From Chrysomallon squamiferum (lineage: Eukaryota > Mollusca > Gastropoda > Neomphalida > Peltospiridae), in the NCBI GenBank assembly GCA_012295275.1, contig CM022665.1, forward strand, positions 14,287,476 through 14,351,475: DNA of 64,000 nt. The letters are read 5' to 3'. Shown here in pieces: positions 19,111 through 31,229 of this stretch. Below the pieces are notes generated by a model. That model saw only the letters and a program-made list of their open reading frames with translations, had not been told where the DNA came from and searched no databases. Both the position numbers and the translations under genes were made by a program. Numbering within the stretch: the stretch's first letter is position 1; each line of letters begins with the position of its first letter.

Positions 19111-20432
19111 TTTTCTTAATATGGCATCTCAATTCTGAAGATCCTAATATGATATGACAATAAGTTTACATCTATCAGGATTTCCCGTCATTTTATGGCG
19201 CAGAAATACAATAGAACGGGAAAAAAAAAAAAAATACTAATAAAAAAAATTTGGGAATGACCACATGTTTTCACAATCAGCTATTTTTGGTCTTCCAGGT
19301 TTTGATGTTACGTATGTCGAAGAATCTTGCTTTAAAGGAGGCGAAACTGAGGCTCTTTTCAGACTGCAGCGACATCTAGAGAGAAAGGTAAAATAAATTT
19401 AATAATACATTTTAATTTATTGTATTTGTTTTTTTTTAAATGGGGGGGGGAATTCTTTATTTATACAGGCAAAAAAAAAAAAAAAGTCCCTAAACCCCAT
19501 ATGAATAAATAAACAAAAATTAATTTAAAAAAGAAATAAAGGTTTTTTTCTCGATCTACGAGTTGTTGTTTTTTTTATATAAGAATTTAAAGATTTATTT
19601 TTCAAATAACTAACAAACATTTCATCGGTTTTGACGAAAACGAAAATTACAAAATTAGGTAAGTAATAATTTTAAATAAACAGTTTATTTAAATTTATTA
19701 CTGCACAGTTCTATGGATGTATACACACCATATTTTAGTTTGCATAATCTATTTTTGTCGTTTATTTATTTTGTAATTGCTATCAGTTATTTTTAAAGTT
19801 TGTGATTAAAATATTTGTAAGCGGCTAAGACTGGATTCAAACCAGACCCATATGAAATTTCTATCTTTCGCTGTCTTAATATTTTGAATTAAAAATTTCT
19901 GCTAACAGGAACTGAAACAATTGTTATAATGTTTACGAATTTTACGCATTTTACCAATCGTTAATATATGCATTTTGTTTTTGTTTTTAAGGCTTGGGTA
20001 GCAAATTTTGAAAAGCCGAAGTTAAATCCTCTGTCCTTGTTTCCAAGTCAGACTGGCTTGAGTCCATATTTACGATTTGGCTGTCTGTCTGCGAGACATT
20101 TCTACTGGAGTCTAAAAGATCTGTACAAAGAAGTAATTCTTAATAAGTGTAAACGATTATCATAATTGCAGATAGATTTAGATGTGCGATAAAGGAACTA
20201 CTGATTGTAGCTTTGCAGTGTTACAGCGATTTAAGTAGTATTCAGATACTGCACATATTTATTTTCTGTTAAAAAGGTTTCTTGGATGCTGAGATCAAAC
20301 ACATTGAATATTTGTTTCTAATACATGTTCTATTTATGAAAACTCTAACTTACATATAATTTTTGTTTTCTGTAATAGTATTTTGATACTTTATTACTAA
20401 CAAATATTGGTGAAATAAGAAATAAACTAATG

Positions 20433-20471
<39 letters not shown>

Positions 20472-23400
20472 AATAAATAAATAAATAAATAAAATTATTT
20501 ATTTTCTATTAGATCAAGAAGGACTCCGAACATCCTATAGCGCTTCACGGACAGCTTCTGTGGCGTGAATTTTTCTACATGGCTGCCACGGACAACCCAA
20601 AGTTTGACCAGATGTTAGGCAACCCCATCTGTGTTCAGATACCCTGGGACAGAAGTTCAGAGGCACTGGCCAAATGGGCTGAGGTGTGTACTCCTTTTAC
20701 TATTATGATGTTATTTAATTATTATATTCATCATTATCACAGAGTTGTTGTGCTCCTTAAAAGATTGCAGAATTTTTAAATCTTAATTTTAAATATTTAA
20801 ACTATAGTAAAAATTAATTGATCTGTATTCATGTTATACTAAAAAATACATTTATAAACAAAATAATTTAAAACTTGCAGGGTAAAACTGGATTTCCATG
20901 GATTGATGCTATCATGACTCAGCTGAAAAAAGAAGGCTGGATTCATCATCTTTGTCGTCATGCTGTGGCATGTTTCCTAACTCGAGGAGATCTTTGGTTA
21001 TCATGGGAAGAAGGAATGAAGGTGATTTAAATACAATGCTTTATAAATGCTGATTTGACTGCAAGCTAAAAATTGCTACAGCTTAAGACATCTTAAGTTT
21101 TCACTTTATTCATTATGTAACATCAGTTACATCAAATAGGACACTTTTAGTTTCTCACAGCTTTGGGCCTCAAGTCTCAAAACATGCTAACCTCTAAATT
21201 TTGCCATATTTTTTATTTTATTATTATATAATTTTTTGTTCTTTATAATGACTCATTTCACCTTCAAAGGCGTATCTACTGCATTTTACTGAAATCCAAG
21301 AGACCAGCCCCTAAAATGATATCGGCTCTGTCCTTTGTAGATTAGAAAGTCAAATTGATTTCCTTTCCAAAAAGCTATAATTTAAAAGGTTTACTAGACA
21401 TCTTGCCATTATCTAAAGCAATTTTGATACTGATTATTAAGGTAAGTAGTACAAACACACACCCATATTCATACACATACATCATATTGGCTGTGAATTT
21501 ATGGTGATGAATAATGTATATACCCCAAAACATAAAAAATAAAATATAATTTTAAAAACTACACAATTGGCCTTGCGATTTTCTAAGATTACAACCTAGG
21601 AACTTCATTTCAATGCTATATTTCTCTTCATCGTATTCATTTTGCTAAGTTCGGTATTTTTTTTTTTTTATAGGTTTTTGATGAACTGTTACTGGACGCT
21701 GGCTGGAGTGTAAACGCAGGAATGTGGATGTGGCTGTCTGGCAGTTCTTTCTTCCAACAGTTCTTTCACTGTTATTGTCCTGTTGGTTTTGGTAAACAAG
21801 CAGATCCCACTGGAGACTATGTCAGGTATTATAAAGCGATATCTTTTGATAATTAATTACCTAACTCTAACTACTTAAAAACTTTCATTCACTAATATCT
21901 AAATTCTTATATATTTACGTTCTGTTTTTCGTATCAGAATTATACTACGTTAGTATCAAATATTTATTGTAATTAATAAATCAGTAATAATTATCTTTAG
22001 ACACTATCTCCCGATACTCAAGAATTTTCCAACAAAATACATCTATGAGCCATGGACGGCTCCTGAGTCTGTTCAAAAAGCTGCTAACTGCATTATTGGA
22101 AATGACTATCCTTGTCCTATGGTCAACCACACAGAAGTGAGTCATGTCAACATGCAGAGAATGAAACAAGTCTATCACTATTTGACGATGAAAACTAAAA
22201 GTAAGTTTGTGTGGCTTTCTTTGGGGTGTTTATTTGTTATACACTTAACCGCTTATAATTTTTATATTATAATATAGAGCAAAACTAGCTAAATGTACAG
22301 TTGGTACTATTCAAACAAATAGCGTAAATACTTCGAAGAGACGTTTATTTGTTATATGCGACAATGTTTGATAATAATAAAGTATACCAATAATATAACA
22401 AGTCCGTTAAGATACCTCGGTGCTGTTTTATTTTCTCAAGTTTCATAACGTCATTTCATACATAGAAATAACTACAGAAAAATAGAAACTGTCAACCTCT
22501 GTGAATCTTTGTTTGCATTTGTTTTACAAAATGTAAAAGTTTTTCTTTCTATAAATTGTTTAGTCTACATTTCATACTGAACAATAAATTACATTATTAT
22601 TTTTTCATACTGTACATATAATTTATCAATGTATTTTTTAAAAATAATTTTCTGTACAGAGTAATCATATATTAAAAAATTATTTTACAGTCCCTCTGCC
22701 TAAGAACTTTGGCGAGCCACTGACGAAAACGTTTAAACGTAAGCAACTATAATTTTTTTTAATAAATGTTATTATATCAAATATATTTAAGAATTAAAAC
22801 TGAATAATCTTCTTTTCTACCTGTTTATCATGAATTTAATATATTATACAGCTAAAGTTAGATGTAAATCAAAAGTGAATAAATAAATACGTATCAAAAA
22901 GAATTCAGTGTGATCTGAAGAACACCTGATTGCCGCTGAAATTTAATACATATATAATGAGCGTATTTGTTCACGAAAATATATCGAGGATCCTGTACGC
23001 TCATCAACATTTGAAAAAATAAAAAATAAAAAAATAAAAACCTAAATAAATTTAAAACAAAAAGGGACACAAGAAATAGTACAGAGACTGGTTAGATATT
23101 TGGATGGAAGCTATCTAAAATTCATTCTGATCTTAAGCTAAGAAGTGGATGTCTCACAAAATGTAAACTGGACAGACACTGAAAGAGATAGAGAAAAGAT
23201 CGAATACACCTAGAAAAATTTCGAGAAAATGTCACCAGTGTATGTTACACAGAATGTCAGTTGATCTCAGTCACTATATATAACACAAAGTGAAACTGAT
23301 TACACAGTGATTGTTTGGTAACCAGATGATTGGGTATTACTAGAACGATGCAGTAAGTCATAAAATGATATAACAAGAATCATTATTATAACTGTAAGAA

Positions 23401-23562
23401 AGATGTTAATATTTAATGAACTGACTGTAACGAACCTGTAAATAGATGAATGCATGGATAAATAGATAGACAAAGACATTATGATTATTATTGTTATAAT
23501 TATTATTTGTAGTGCCTCTTCATGACAGTGGAATGCTGAACAAGCCTATCGAGCTACTTTAA
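16769..23562 (+). CDS. CRY: Animal type II cryptochrome (photolyase/cryptochrome family), 12 exons
   Basis: Joins 16769-16938, 18200-18308, 18461-18603, 18838-19022, 19299-19387, 19992-20132, 20513-20683, 20881-21021, 21674-21825, 22001-22200, 22691-22738 and 23513-23562; all phases agree and give 532 residues. The photolyase alpha/beta domain (about 7-140; [15 protein letters not shown]) is followed by the FAD-binding helical domain (about 205-500). The Trp triad W324-W378-W401 and [10 protein letters not shown] are kept. [17 protein letters not shown] and PMVNHTEV resemble the vertebrate-type CRYs that repress CLOCK:BMAL, rather than Drosophila-type CRY. The tail after residue 500 is short. 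A TATA box lies about 150 bases upstream. A 6-4 photolyase is a weaker alternative. Confidence 0.93.
17224..17529. mobile_element. 302-bp TIR element in CRY intron 1 (Tc1/mariner/pogo MITE)
   Basis: Left end CAGTGGTATCTCGAGTTAC (from 17226) and right end GTAAGTCAAGGTACCACTG (to 17527) are imperfect inverted repeats. The left flank is TA; the right flank is CA, taken as a mutated TA duplication. It has no coding capacity. Confidence 0.7.
17581..17659. repeat. (GA)n microsatellite in CRY intron 1
   Basis: About 38 uninterrupted GA units. Complementary to the (TC)n tract at 18648-18716. Confidence 0.97.
18200..18308 (+). CDS. CRY: CRY exon 2 (residues 57-93)
   Basis: Encodes [20 protein letters not shown] then [16 protein letters not shown]. 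Acceptor TATTGCAG, donor CGG|GTAATT. Confidence 0.92.
18461..18603 (+). CDS. CRY: CRY exon 3 (residues 94-140)
   Basis: Encodes [20 protein letters not shown] and the rest of the alpha/beta domain ([10 protein letters not shown]). T-rich acceptor ending ATATAG, donor CAAAA|GTAAAT. A (TC)n tract starts 45 bases downstream. Confidence 0.92.
18648..18716. repeat. (TC)n microsatellite in CRY intron 3
   Basis: About 34 TC units, 45 bases after exon 3. Confidence 0.97.
18797..18831. repeat. (TTA)n serving as the CRY exon 4 acceptor tract
   Basis: About 11 tta units immediately 5' of the TTTTAG acceptor. Confidence 0.9.
18838..19022 (+). CDS. CRY: CRY exon 4 (residues 141-202)
   Basis: Encodes [15 protein letters not shown] and the inter-domain loop to GIPTLKEL. 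The acceptor tract is a (TTA)n microsatellite ending TTTTAG. Donor CTCG|GTAAAT. Confidence 0.9.
19036..19112. repeat. (TTA)n then (TTTA)n microsatellite in CRY intron 4
   Basis: The unit changes from three to four bases midway through the tract. Confidence 0.9.
19299..19387 (+). CDS. CRY: CRY exon 5 (residues 203-232)
   Basis: Encodes [18 protein letters not shown], the FAD-domain entry (GGExxA). Acceptor TTCCAG, donor AAG|GTAAAA. Confidence 0.92.
19992..20132 (+). CDS. CRY: CRY exon 6 (residues 233-279)
   Basis: Encodes [20 protein letters not shown] and [16 protein letters not shown], the TxLSPYLxFGxLS FAD phosphate contact. A broken copy lies at 28743-28830. Confidence 0.92.
20513..20683 (+). 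CDS. CRY: CRY exon 7 (residues 280-336)
   Basis: Encodes [20 protein letters not shown] and [15 protein letters not shown], including W324. Donor GAG|GTGTGT. A 171-base copy with an in-frame stop lies at 30893-31063. Confidence 0.93.
20881..21021 (+). CDS. CRY: CRY exon 8 (residues 337-383)
   Basis: Encodes [32 protein letters not shown] and WLSWEEGMK, with W378. The usual LARHAV is LCRHAV here. Acceptor CTTGCAG, donor AAG|GTGATT. Confidence 0.93.
21674..21825 (+). CDS. CRY: CRY exon 9 (residues 384-433)
   Basis: Encodes [20 protein letters not shown], with W401, then [15 protein letters not shown]. Acceptor TATAG|GTTTTT, donor GTCAG|GTATTA. Confidence 0.92.
22001..22200 (+). CDS. CRY: CRY exon 10 (residues 434-500)
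   Basis: Encodes [20 protein letters not shown] and [20 protein letters not shown], the C-terminal helix bound by clock partners in vertebrate CRYs. Donor AAAA|GTAAGT, phase 1. Confidence 0.92.
22691..22738 (+). CDS. CRY: CRY exon 11 (residues 501-516)
   Basis: Short tail exon encoding [15 protein letters not shown]. Acceptor TTTACAG, donor AAAC|GTAAGC, phase 1. Reading through the donor instead would end after RKQL at a TAA (22750-22752). Confidence 0.75.
23513..23562 (+). CDS. CRY: CRY exon 12 (residues 517-532), stop
   Basis: Phase-compatible terminal exon encoding [15 protein letters not shown] and a TAA stop. Acceptor ATTTGTAG. No homologue known to me; the case rests on phase, splice site and stop. 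Confidence 0.55.
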
Positions 23563-24021
23563 GCCGGATTTGAGAAGAAAAAAACTACAAGATACAGAAA
23601 AAACAACAAGATAAAAAACAAAAGAACAAATATGCTTTCAAGAGGAAGAGTATAAACTTTGAGTAACCAAATATTTTGGTGAAGGGACTTTTTTTTTTTT
23701 TTTTTTGTCCAAACGTTGTTGCAAGACAACAGCATTTGCTGTTACATTTTTGCTGCAGAACAAACTTTTTGTCGTTGGTCGTTTTTGACTTCGTTCTGGT
23801 ATCAGGCTTGTATTTAATTACTGCTATGTTTTGTATATAAAATGATAAACATGATTTTAGAGTATGGTCTGAGATTTCCTAAAAGTGTTTTTTTTGTTGT
23901 TTCCCCCCCCCCCCAGTTATCTGTAATAATTTCTTTTAATATGGTGTTTTATTACGGACTATTTAGTGTTCTCATGTTTAAAAATAAAAGAAAATAATTT
24001 TATGTACAATTATAGTATCTG

Positions 24022-24027
24022 AATAAA
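24022..24027 (+). terminator. Candidate CRY poly(A) signal
   Basis: AATAAA about 460 bases after the stop; further AATAAA words occur at 23983 and 24752. Confidence 0.4.
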
Positions 24028-24049
24028 AATATTTATGTAAATATTTCAC

Positions 24050-25862
24050 CATCTGTCAACATATTTGCTTCATAATGCGTTTATAAAAAGACGAAAAATA
24101 AGTTAGTCCATAAATGTAAAATTAGTCACACGCACACACGGATACACACATATTTTTGGCAAAAGTATTTTCTCAAATTTAATCATTTTAAAATTTGAAT
24201 TAAATATCGTACAATCCAGTCTTCTTCCAAAACTGATTGTACTTCGCAACAATTTCATTTGACAAAGCTTTCAGTCTTTTCTTCCTGCAAAGGCTTTCGC
24301 TTGAATATTTAGGTTTTTTTCCCAGTATTTTCATGTAAACAATCCAGTTTAAACTGAATCTTCCTGACGCAGATGTTTGAGACGCACACACAGAAATATC
24401 GGTTGTACGCTTTGTTTTCTTTCTGACAGTCTGTTATTCCCTAAAAATATATGTTACTGAATTATGAATTTTTAGTATAAATATTATACTATGTGAATGA
24501 TATATAATCTGATTTCATGTATCATTGGTAATATAATGACGAGGTAAATATTATAATGTTTAAATATTTGTTTTTACTGCTATTTATATACCTAATTATG
24601 TATAAATTACTCGTGCTAGTATGTATAATATTATACATACATATTTATGTCCAGATGTTATTTTTCTGATGAGCTACAGTGTTATTGAAATACAGTATGA
24701 ATTTGACTGATGTCTAATAACTGTACAAATGTTGTTGTTGCTTTTTAAACTAATAAAATATATTTGTTATCAATCATATTCTTCTTATTTTTCGTTTACA
24801 GTAACATTTTAAAAAATATACACATTCTAATAAAATTGATTTAAGATATATATGAAAATGGTTTAGAAAAAATAAAATGTTAAAATTTAAAAAGGTGTAC
24901 ATATATATCTCCCATTAATTCAGAGATGCAAATGGGTACCCCAAACAGTAATAATAATAATGAATAGCTACATTGACTGTATGTAATACGGACATTAGAA
25001 GGTACTGAGCCTCTCTCGATAATGTTAATAAAAGAAGTAAATCCTGGCTATTATTATTACGATTCAAAAGTAAAAACCGATAAGTGGATTAAATGCTAGA
25101 AATGTAATTGATTTTATTTCTAAAATTTAAATAATAATAATAATAAATAAATAAATAAATATCCCCAAAAGAAACCCGCCAATTGGAACAAATTGTGTTG
25201 TTATAGGCTTATGTAATCCATAGAAACTTGAGGATCCCTTGATGAAATCATTTGTCATAAAATGCAAAACACACCTAATTTAAACTTCAATATCGGTCAT
25301 ATTTCGTTGTTTCCAGGAACTAATCTTCTGATTCCGGACATTTCATTTTAGAGACGTTAAAGACGGTTTTGATTCAGAATTCGAATGCAACGTCAATTTA
25401 ACCGGATTTAAACTAAATTGGCTACATTAAAGCAGCCTTCTGTGTAGAAAAAAACAACAACAACTTTACTCCTCAATTTTACCATAGACAGGAATGCACA
25501 TATTATAACTTTTTAAATCAGTTGAAGCACCAAATGGTATCGAACCAATATCGACAACATAAAAAATGAAATGCACGAAAAAACTGAATTTTGTTTTATA
25601 TTTTTTATAATCTGTTGATAGATTATCATAAAGTTCGGCATAACAAGTGCTGAGATGTCGTCTGATCGTAGTCAGCTAGTTCTGAGGTCACCGAATTTTT
25701 TTTCTACCTGTATCCGTTAGAAGAAAAATATTTAGCTGATGTGAACCCATTTCCAGATATCATGGTTGAGCAACTTGAGAATGGTCAGTTAATATGTGAG
25801 AAAAATGTGCACAGCGGTTAAATTGGATAAAATAAAATGCTATATAATAATTTTTGAAAAAA

Positions 25863-25911
<49 letters not shown>

Positions 25912-27046
25912 TGACTATCATTCGTTAAGTGGCCTTCTGTATAAACATTTTTTTTTTTTACGTTTTGCATCCGCGAGTTTGAAAAATTCTGATGCAATAG
26001 AAAACTATATACATGTATGTGGATAACCTATAATTTGTGTGAAAGAATTATCTTCTAACAGCAGTATGTATGTATTTGTGCGTATACACACACGCACACA
26101 CACACGTTAATAATAAAATTAATAAAAACAAATAAAATTTAAAAAATATATAAGTAAAAGAATGAATGAACGATGATTCAAAAAAAAAAAAAAAAAAAAA
26201 AATTAATAATAATAATATTAAGAGTAGTGAGAAACACATAAAAATATCTTTTTGATAGATAATTATTATATACAACAAAAACAAATTGATTTCCCAAGAC
26301 ATACCACACCTTTCATAACAAATCAAATAAATATATATGAATGTGTAATAACCTAGCCATGCAGTGCTTATTAAAGATCGAAAAAAGTAATTTCGTTGCC
26401 ATAATCAAAGATAGTATACGACATCGATGCATTTCTACTGTTTTCTAACGTTATGTTCTGATGTGAATGACATTTAAAACAATTTTCCATAAAATTTAAT
26501 AAATAATATCGCGCCATCATTAGCCAGATTAAGAAAAAACTAATTTTGTTAGAAAAAAAAAATGATTTCTTCAAGAAAAATAAAATAAAATAAAAATAAT
26601 AATAAAAATAAATAAATAAATAAATAAACCTTAGAAGAAAAGAAACCGATAAAACATTCTTGGTCGATTTTTGTTTGTTTCTTTCTTTGTTTCTGTTTTA
26701 TTTATTTATTTACTACTTTTTTGTATCTTTCTATCAGACTTATTACATACTAAAGTATTTAACAATCGCCGCATATTTTTGATTTCAAAGCGTTTTATAG
26801 TAAGAATAAGACCTCTGGTTTTCTGTAACGCATTTAACTATTACATAGGTCATTTTACAAAATATACAAATCAGAGACGATTAGAAGAAAAAAAAAAAAA
26901 AAAAAAAAAGAGAGATTAAAAAAGAAAGATTAAATAAACTGCACTTGTATCTTACAAAATAACGTTTTAAACTATAATAAATGATCGGCTGAGTAGCCAC
27001 TTTTTAAGTTTTCAACAGAATTTTCCTAAATAAAAAAAAAAAAAAA

Positions 27047-27083
<37 letters not shown>

Positions 27084-27430
27084 GAACGAAAAGAAATTTT
27101 TCTTTAATCAGTTAATAGCAAAACTGCGTAAATGATAATAGATGTAGTAACGAAAACACAATTTAAGAAAATAGGTTAAAGAATCGAAATATGATCGAGC
27201 AAAATTTTGAAAAGTAGGTTCACTTTTGAAATCTTTGCTGTTCACAGGTTTTAACAACGTTATTACTCCAGCTTGTAACCAAGTTTACAGCAGATGCGTG
27301 ACGTCAAACGAAAAGTATCTTCGTAACATTTGGCCGCTCCTAATCCAGACATTTACCGTTCTTTCTAAGCAGACGACAGTCAAATTAAAAATAAAACATG
27401 ATTATCTTACAGCACTGTCAAAATAACACA
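24050..27430. other. Gene-free AT-rich DNA 3' of CRY
   Basis: Microsatellites at 25862-25912 ((AAT)n) and poly-A runs at 26180, 26890 and 27010-27080. A 63-codon Lys-rich minus-strand reading at 24200-24391 has no recognisable domain. Confidence 0.5.
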
Positions 27431-27433
27431 CAT

Positions 27434-27566
27434 CTAGAAAGGACTACGTCTGCACAACAAACCGTCTCCAAGAGGAGGCTTTCGAGGATCATCAACATTC
27501 TGACGTATTTACATGCTGGATCCAGGTTTTGCTGGCTCTTCTCCAATAAGACTTAATAAATGGATG
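27434..27566 (+). pseudogene. Decayed copy of CRY exon 1
   Basis: Reads RKGLRLHNKP, then a TGA stop, then RIYMLDPGFAGSSPI and LNKWM, matching exon 1 codons 14-56. The ATG is absent and no donor follows. First piece of a partial gene copy in the same order and orientation as the live gene. Confidence 0.8.
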
Positions 27567-28742
27567 TTAAATGGAACGTTAATATTTTTATTTGTAATGA
27601 ACAGTATTCCTTCTTCATCAAAAAAAAAAAAAAAAAGAGCTCATCTCAATGATTATCAAAAGAAAAAGAAAAAAGACTAAGGAAAATTCAGAAATGCATA
27701 TTTAGTTAATTGTATATAGCCTTTTTCCATCTTTTTGATTCCAGTGAATTTATTCTGTCTGGACAGTTATTTAGAAATTCTTAAAATGCTTCTGAAATAA
27801 AAATTGCTAGCAAAGATACTTTTTTGTACACTAGTGTTTAAACATATGGTTTATAATTACTATGGAATATTACTGACTGAATTTTTGAAGCCCAGCGATT
27901 GGGCAAATGATGTACATGTGTATAATTCAATTGTAACGTGTTTAGATAGTGAATGATGATTTGACTGGTTATTTGTAACCAGAGCTGGTGCCTATTTCGT
28001 TCACCCCCACATACAATTTTTTTTTTTTTAAATTTTAACTTTGATTTTGAAAAACATATTGTGTAGAAAAAAATAAAAAGCACATATATTTTTAACTTCA
28101 AGTATTATTAGATGACAATAGCACCAGTATTAAAAGCACAATATTATATTCATTGGCAACGGTATGTTACCTCACTCTTTGAGGCAAATGGGCTTTCACT
28201 TAAAAATGTATAACAAATTGATTTAGGTTTGACAATACCGTTAGTACTGGAAATGTATTAACTGGTTATGAACTAACAATGAACTATCTACAAACTGTTA
28301 CAATGGACTATTACTGGAATATTTCCTGTTTGTTACATTTTTTTCTTAGAACAGTAATTTGTATAAAACTGTGACCCATACAGATCAGAAGTGCATCTGT
28401 TTTAGGTCTGTGCCATAGGCAGCTGCCAAATGGTGGTGCCAACCATATTTGTAACTAGAAAACAGTTTGACCTGAACTTATATATAAAGTACATGTCAGT
28501 GTGACTTAATACTGAATACTTTCATAATGTTGCCAAACTGGGAGAGTACCAAATAGATTTGTAAAGTGCATGGAGCTTAGCTCCACTTCCAATCAATTAG
28601 TATTTTGCTATATATATGTTATTAAAAAAAATTCATACATGATAATTATGCATAATTATTAGATAATAAAAAAGAAAATACAACATAACAATTACAATTT
28701 TTAGAATTATAGAAAGTAATGATGGAGGAATCTGTGGTGACA

Positions 28743-28830
28743 CCTCTTTCCCTCTTTCCCTGAATCCATACTTATGATTTGGCTGTCTACTAGACATTTC
28801 TACCGGAACTTTAGAGATCTCTACAAGAAT
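28743..28830 (+). pseudogene. Decayed copy of CRY exon 6 (3' part)
   Basis: Matches exon 6 from PLSLFP to DLYK. Compared with the live exon it has a 13-base deletion (frameshift) after CTCTTTCC and a CGA to TGA change before FGCL. It keeps a donor-like AAT|GTAAGA. Confidence 0.8.
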
Positions 28831-30892
28831 GTAAGAGGATTTAAATCTCAATACAAGACACATTTACGTACATTAAAATACTAAATACACATGGTGGATC
28901 TGGGCATAAAGGGTTTTTAATGTATCATTTTCAGTCAAATATACATTTATAAATTTTATATATCTTAATTGACTGTTTATATGATAGTTTATTTTATGTC
29001 TGAAATATTTCTGATCATGCATAGATCTGATTATATGTCATCATATTTTTGTTTCCTTCTCGATGCTTACTCATAGTCACAGACAAACACAGTCACAGAC
29101 AAACACCCATCAGAAATATATATATATGTATATATTTTTTTTAAATTTAAGGAAAAGAATAATAAAACAAATTCAATCTATTATTCATATGACAGAATTT
29201 ATTCATTATGTATTTCTGGACATGAAATAATGTTCTTGCACACTATCAACTATTTTAACTTTGAAGTCGGATTTGTTAAAAATGGTATCTGACAACCTCC
29301 TTAATAAACATCTCACTACATGTTCATGGTGGCATGTTTAAATGGTACAAAACAACAGACAAGAGGTCCATTTGCAGCAAAAAATGGTTCTATGCTATAT
29401 TTTGAGTAACAGAGGAAATATTTTTGGTCAGAAACAGTCTAAAGAAAAGCAACAGTGTATCTTCTTTGTTTTACACTGATGTTAGAGGCATGCTGGTTTC
29501 TGCATTCTAATGGAATAAAATATTTAATATACCACCACATATTTAGTTATATTTTGATTTGAAAATTAAAAATAAAAAAATAAAAAAATGATCTTTAGTA
29601 ACAGTTTAGACTGAATTGTAAACTAGAAAAGTGTCCTAAGGGTAGGATATGGACTGGGAAAATATTACCATTTGTACCCTGAAAACTAAATACTGGCCAA
29701 TTTTAATTTTAAAATATATTATTAATAGTAACATGTACATAAACTCATATTATTACCACAAATTGAAATCTCTGGGAAACAAAGTTTGTTTCTACCAGTT
29801 TCCTGCATATTTTTGTTGGCAAACTAATAATAGCAATATCTACAATGTTAAAAAACAAAAATAAACAAACCGCTAAAATAATAATTATTTATTTCAGACT
29901 GGTAGCTAATATTTTTTAAACATTGTGTCAACTAAGTTACCATGTTACTAAAATATCCACAATTTTATTAATATGGTTTAGATAGATTACATCATTATGT
30001 GGCATGTGTACAGAGTGGATGTTATGCAAGATACTAAGAGTAACATTTTAGTATTAAACTCATCTAATGAAGACATATATACCCATTTGTCTATTAATTT
30101 ACCAAAACTGGTCTCCTAGGTTATTTTTTTAATGATAACTTAACAGACAGTAACTTAGTAGACATTTTTTTGAGTCACATCTCACAACCTTGCAGGGTGA
30201 CCTATTGTCACCCACCTTTATGTTTTAAGTTTTGATGCAACTAACCTACTTTGTGATGTAATGGTGAATGGATCACTAAAATGGTAACTTAGTAGACAAA
30301 AAATAAAGGTAGAGTTGACTTACACTTTCAAAACTGAAGAATTAACCAAAATGTTAATCTCAGATCAAAAGCATGCTTCTGATTATTGATGATGATAGCA
30401 AGGCCACCTGGTGATCATTTCCAAAAGATTAATTATGCATAATTATCATTGTTTTTATTGGCTAAATTGAAATGGTAAAACAGTAGACATACTACAAGCA
30501 GTAAAAATAACTCCTACAGATTTAAGAGTTTATTAACACGAAAACCTAATTTCAATATTAGACACTGTCTAATAGTTTTTAATGAAAGATAAAATAAATA
30601 CATTTGTTTGTTTTACAACAGTCTGTGTATGCCCTTAGTGCTGGGACAGTAAATTAGGAACCACATTTTATAAAATCATTTTTTTTTTTATGCTACTATA
30701 TTCAGTGCAACAATTATCACTGAAATGATGATTGTTTTAGTGCATGCAGTATTTATTTTCAGAAAATGAATTAAACTAAAGTAAGTCTTATCTAAATAAA
30801 CTGAGTGGACATATGTTTAAACTCAGAGGTTTTTGTTATTATATATCATATAATTATCAATAATACATAGACATAATATTGATATCTATCAG

Positions 30893-31063
30893 ATAAAATG
30901 TGAAATTGATTCACCATGAGCATTACATGGACAGCTTCTGTGGTGTGAATTCTTCTACATGGCTGCCACGGACAACCCAAAGTTTGACCAGATGTTAGGC
31001 AACCCCATCTGTGTTCAGATACCCTGGGACAGAAGTTCAGAGGCTCTGGCCAAATGGGCTGAG
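30893..31063 (+). pseudogene. Copy of CRY exon 7 with a stop and a near-identical 135-base segment
   Basis: 171 bases, the same length as the live exon, after an ATCAG acceptor and before a GAG|GTATGT donor. Codon 9 is TGA. The first 36 bases differ at 20 positions, whereas 30929-31063 differ from 20549-20683 at only 3, one of them making WREFFY into WCEFFY. The shadow readings on the other strand are not genes. Confidence 0.85.
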
Positions 31064-31136
31064 GTATGTATTGATATAAACAATTCACAAAAATCAAGCT
31101 GATAATAACAGAGTATTGAATATTCTAATTTTGCAG

Positions 31137-31223
31137 CAAATGGTCCATACAGTGAAACTGCAAAGAAGCCTGTGGAAGCACACAGTTCTGAAGATCAAGA
31201 CTATAGTATGGAGAAAACGGAAG
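31137..31223 (+). CDS. Candidate orphan coding exon, phase 1-1
   Basis: 87 bases between TTTTGCAG and G|GTATGC, reading NGPYSETAKKPVEAHSSEDQ then DYSMEKTE. Acidic, Ser-rich and tail-like. It lies 74 bases after the CRY exon 7 copy. Its phase fits the ends of CRY exons 10 and 11, so an alternative CRY tail is possible; so is an exon of an unrelated or dead gene. An alternative frame (phase 0) is also open through the exon, which weakens the call. Confidence 0.25.
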
Positions 31224-31229
31224 GTATGC

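Noticed and set aside
19820-19870. B-box-like GGTTTGAATCC on the minus strand, possible tRNA
   Set aside because: No A box, acceptor stem or anticodon arm around it.
24200-24391. 63-codon Lys-rich minus-strand reading downstream of CRY
   Set aside because: Looks peptide-like, but has no domain, no start context and no partner exons; possibly a transposon scrap.
27226-27426. 66-codon plus-strand reading just upstream of the CRY exon 1 copy
   Set aside because: No similarity to CRY or any family I know, and it does not join the pseudo-exon.
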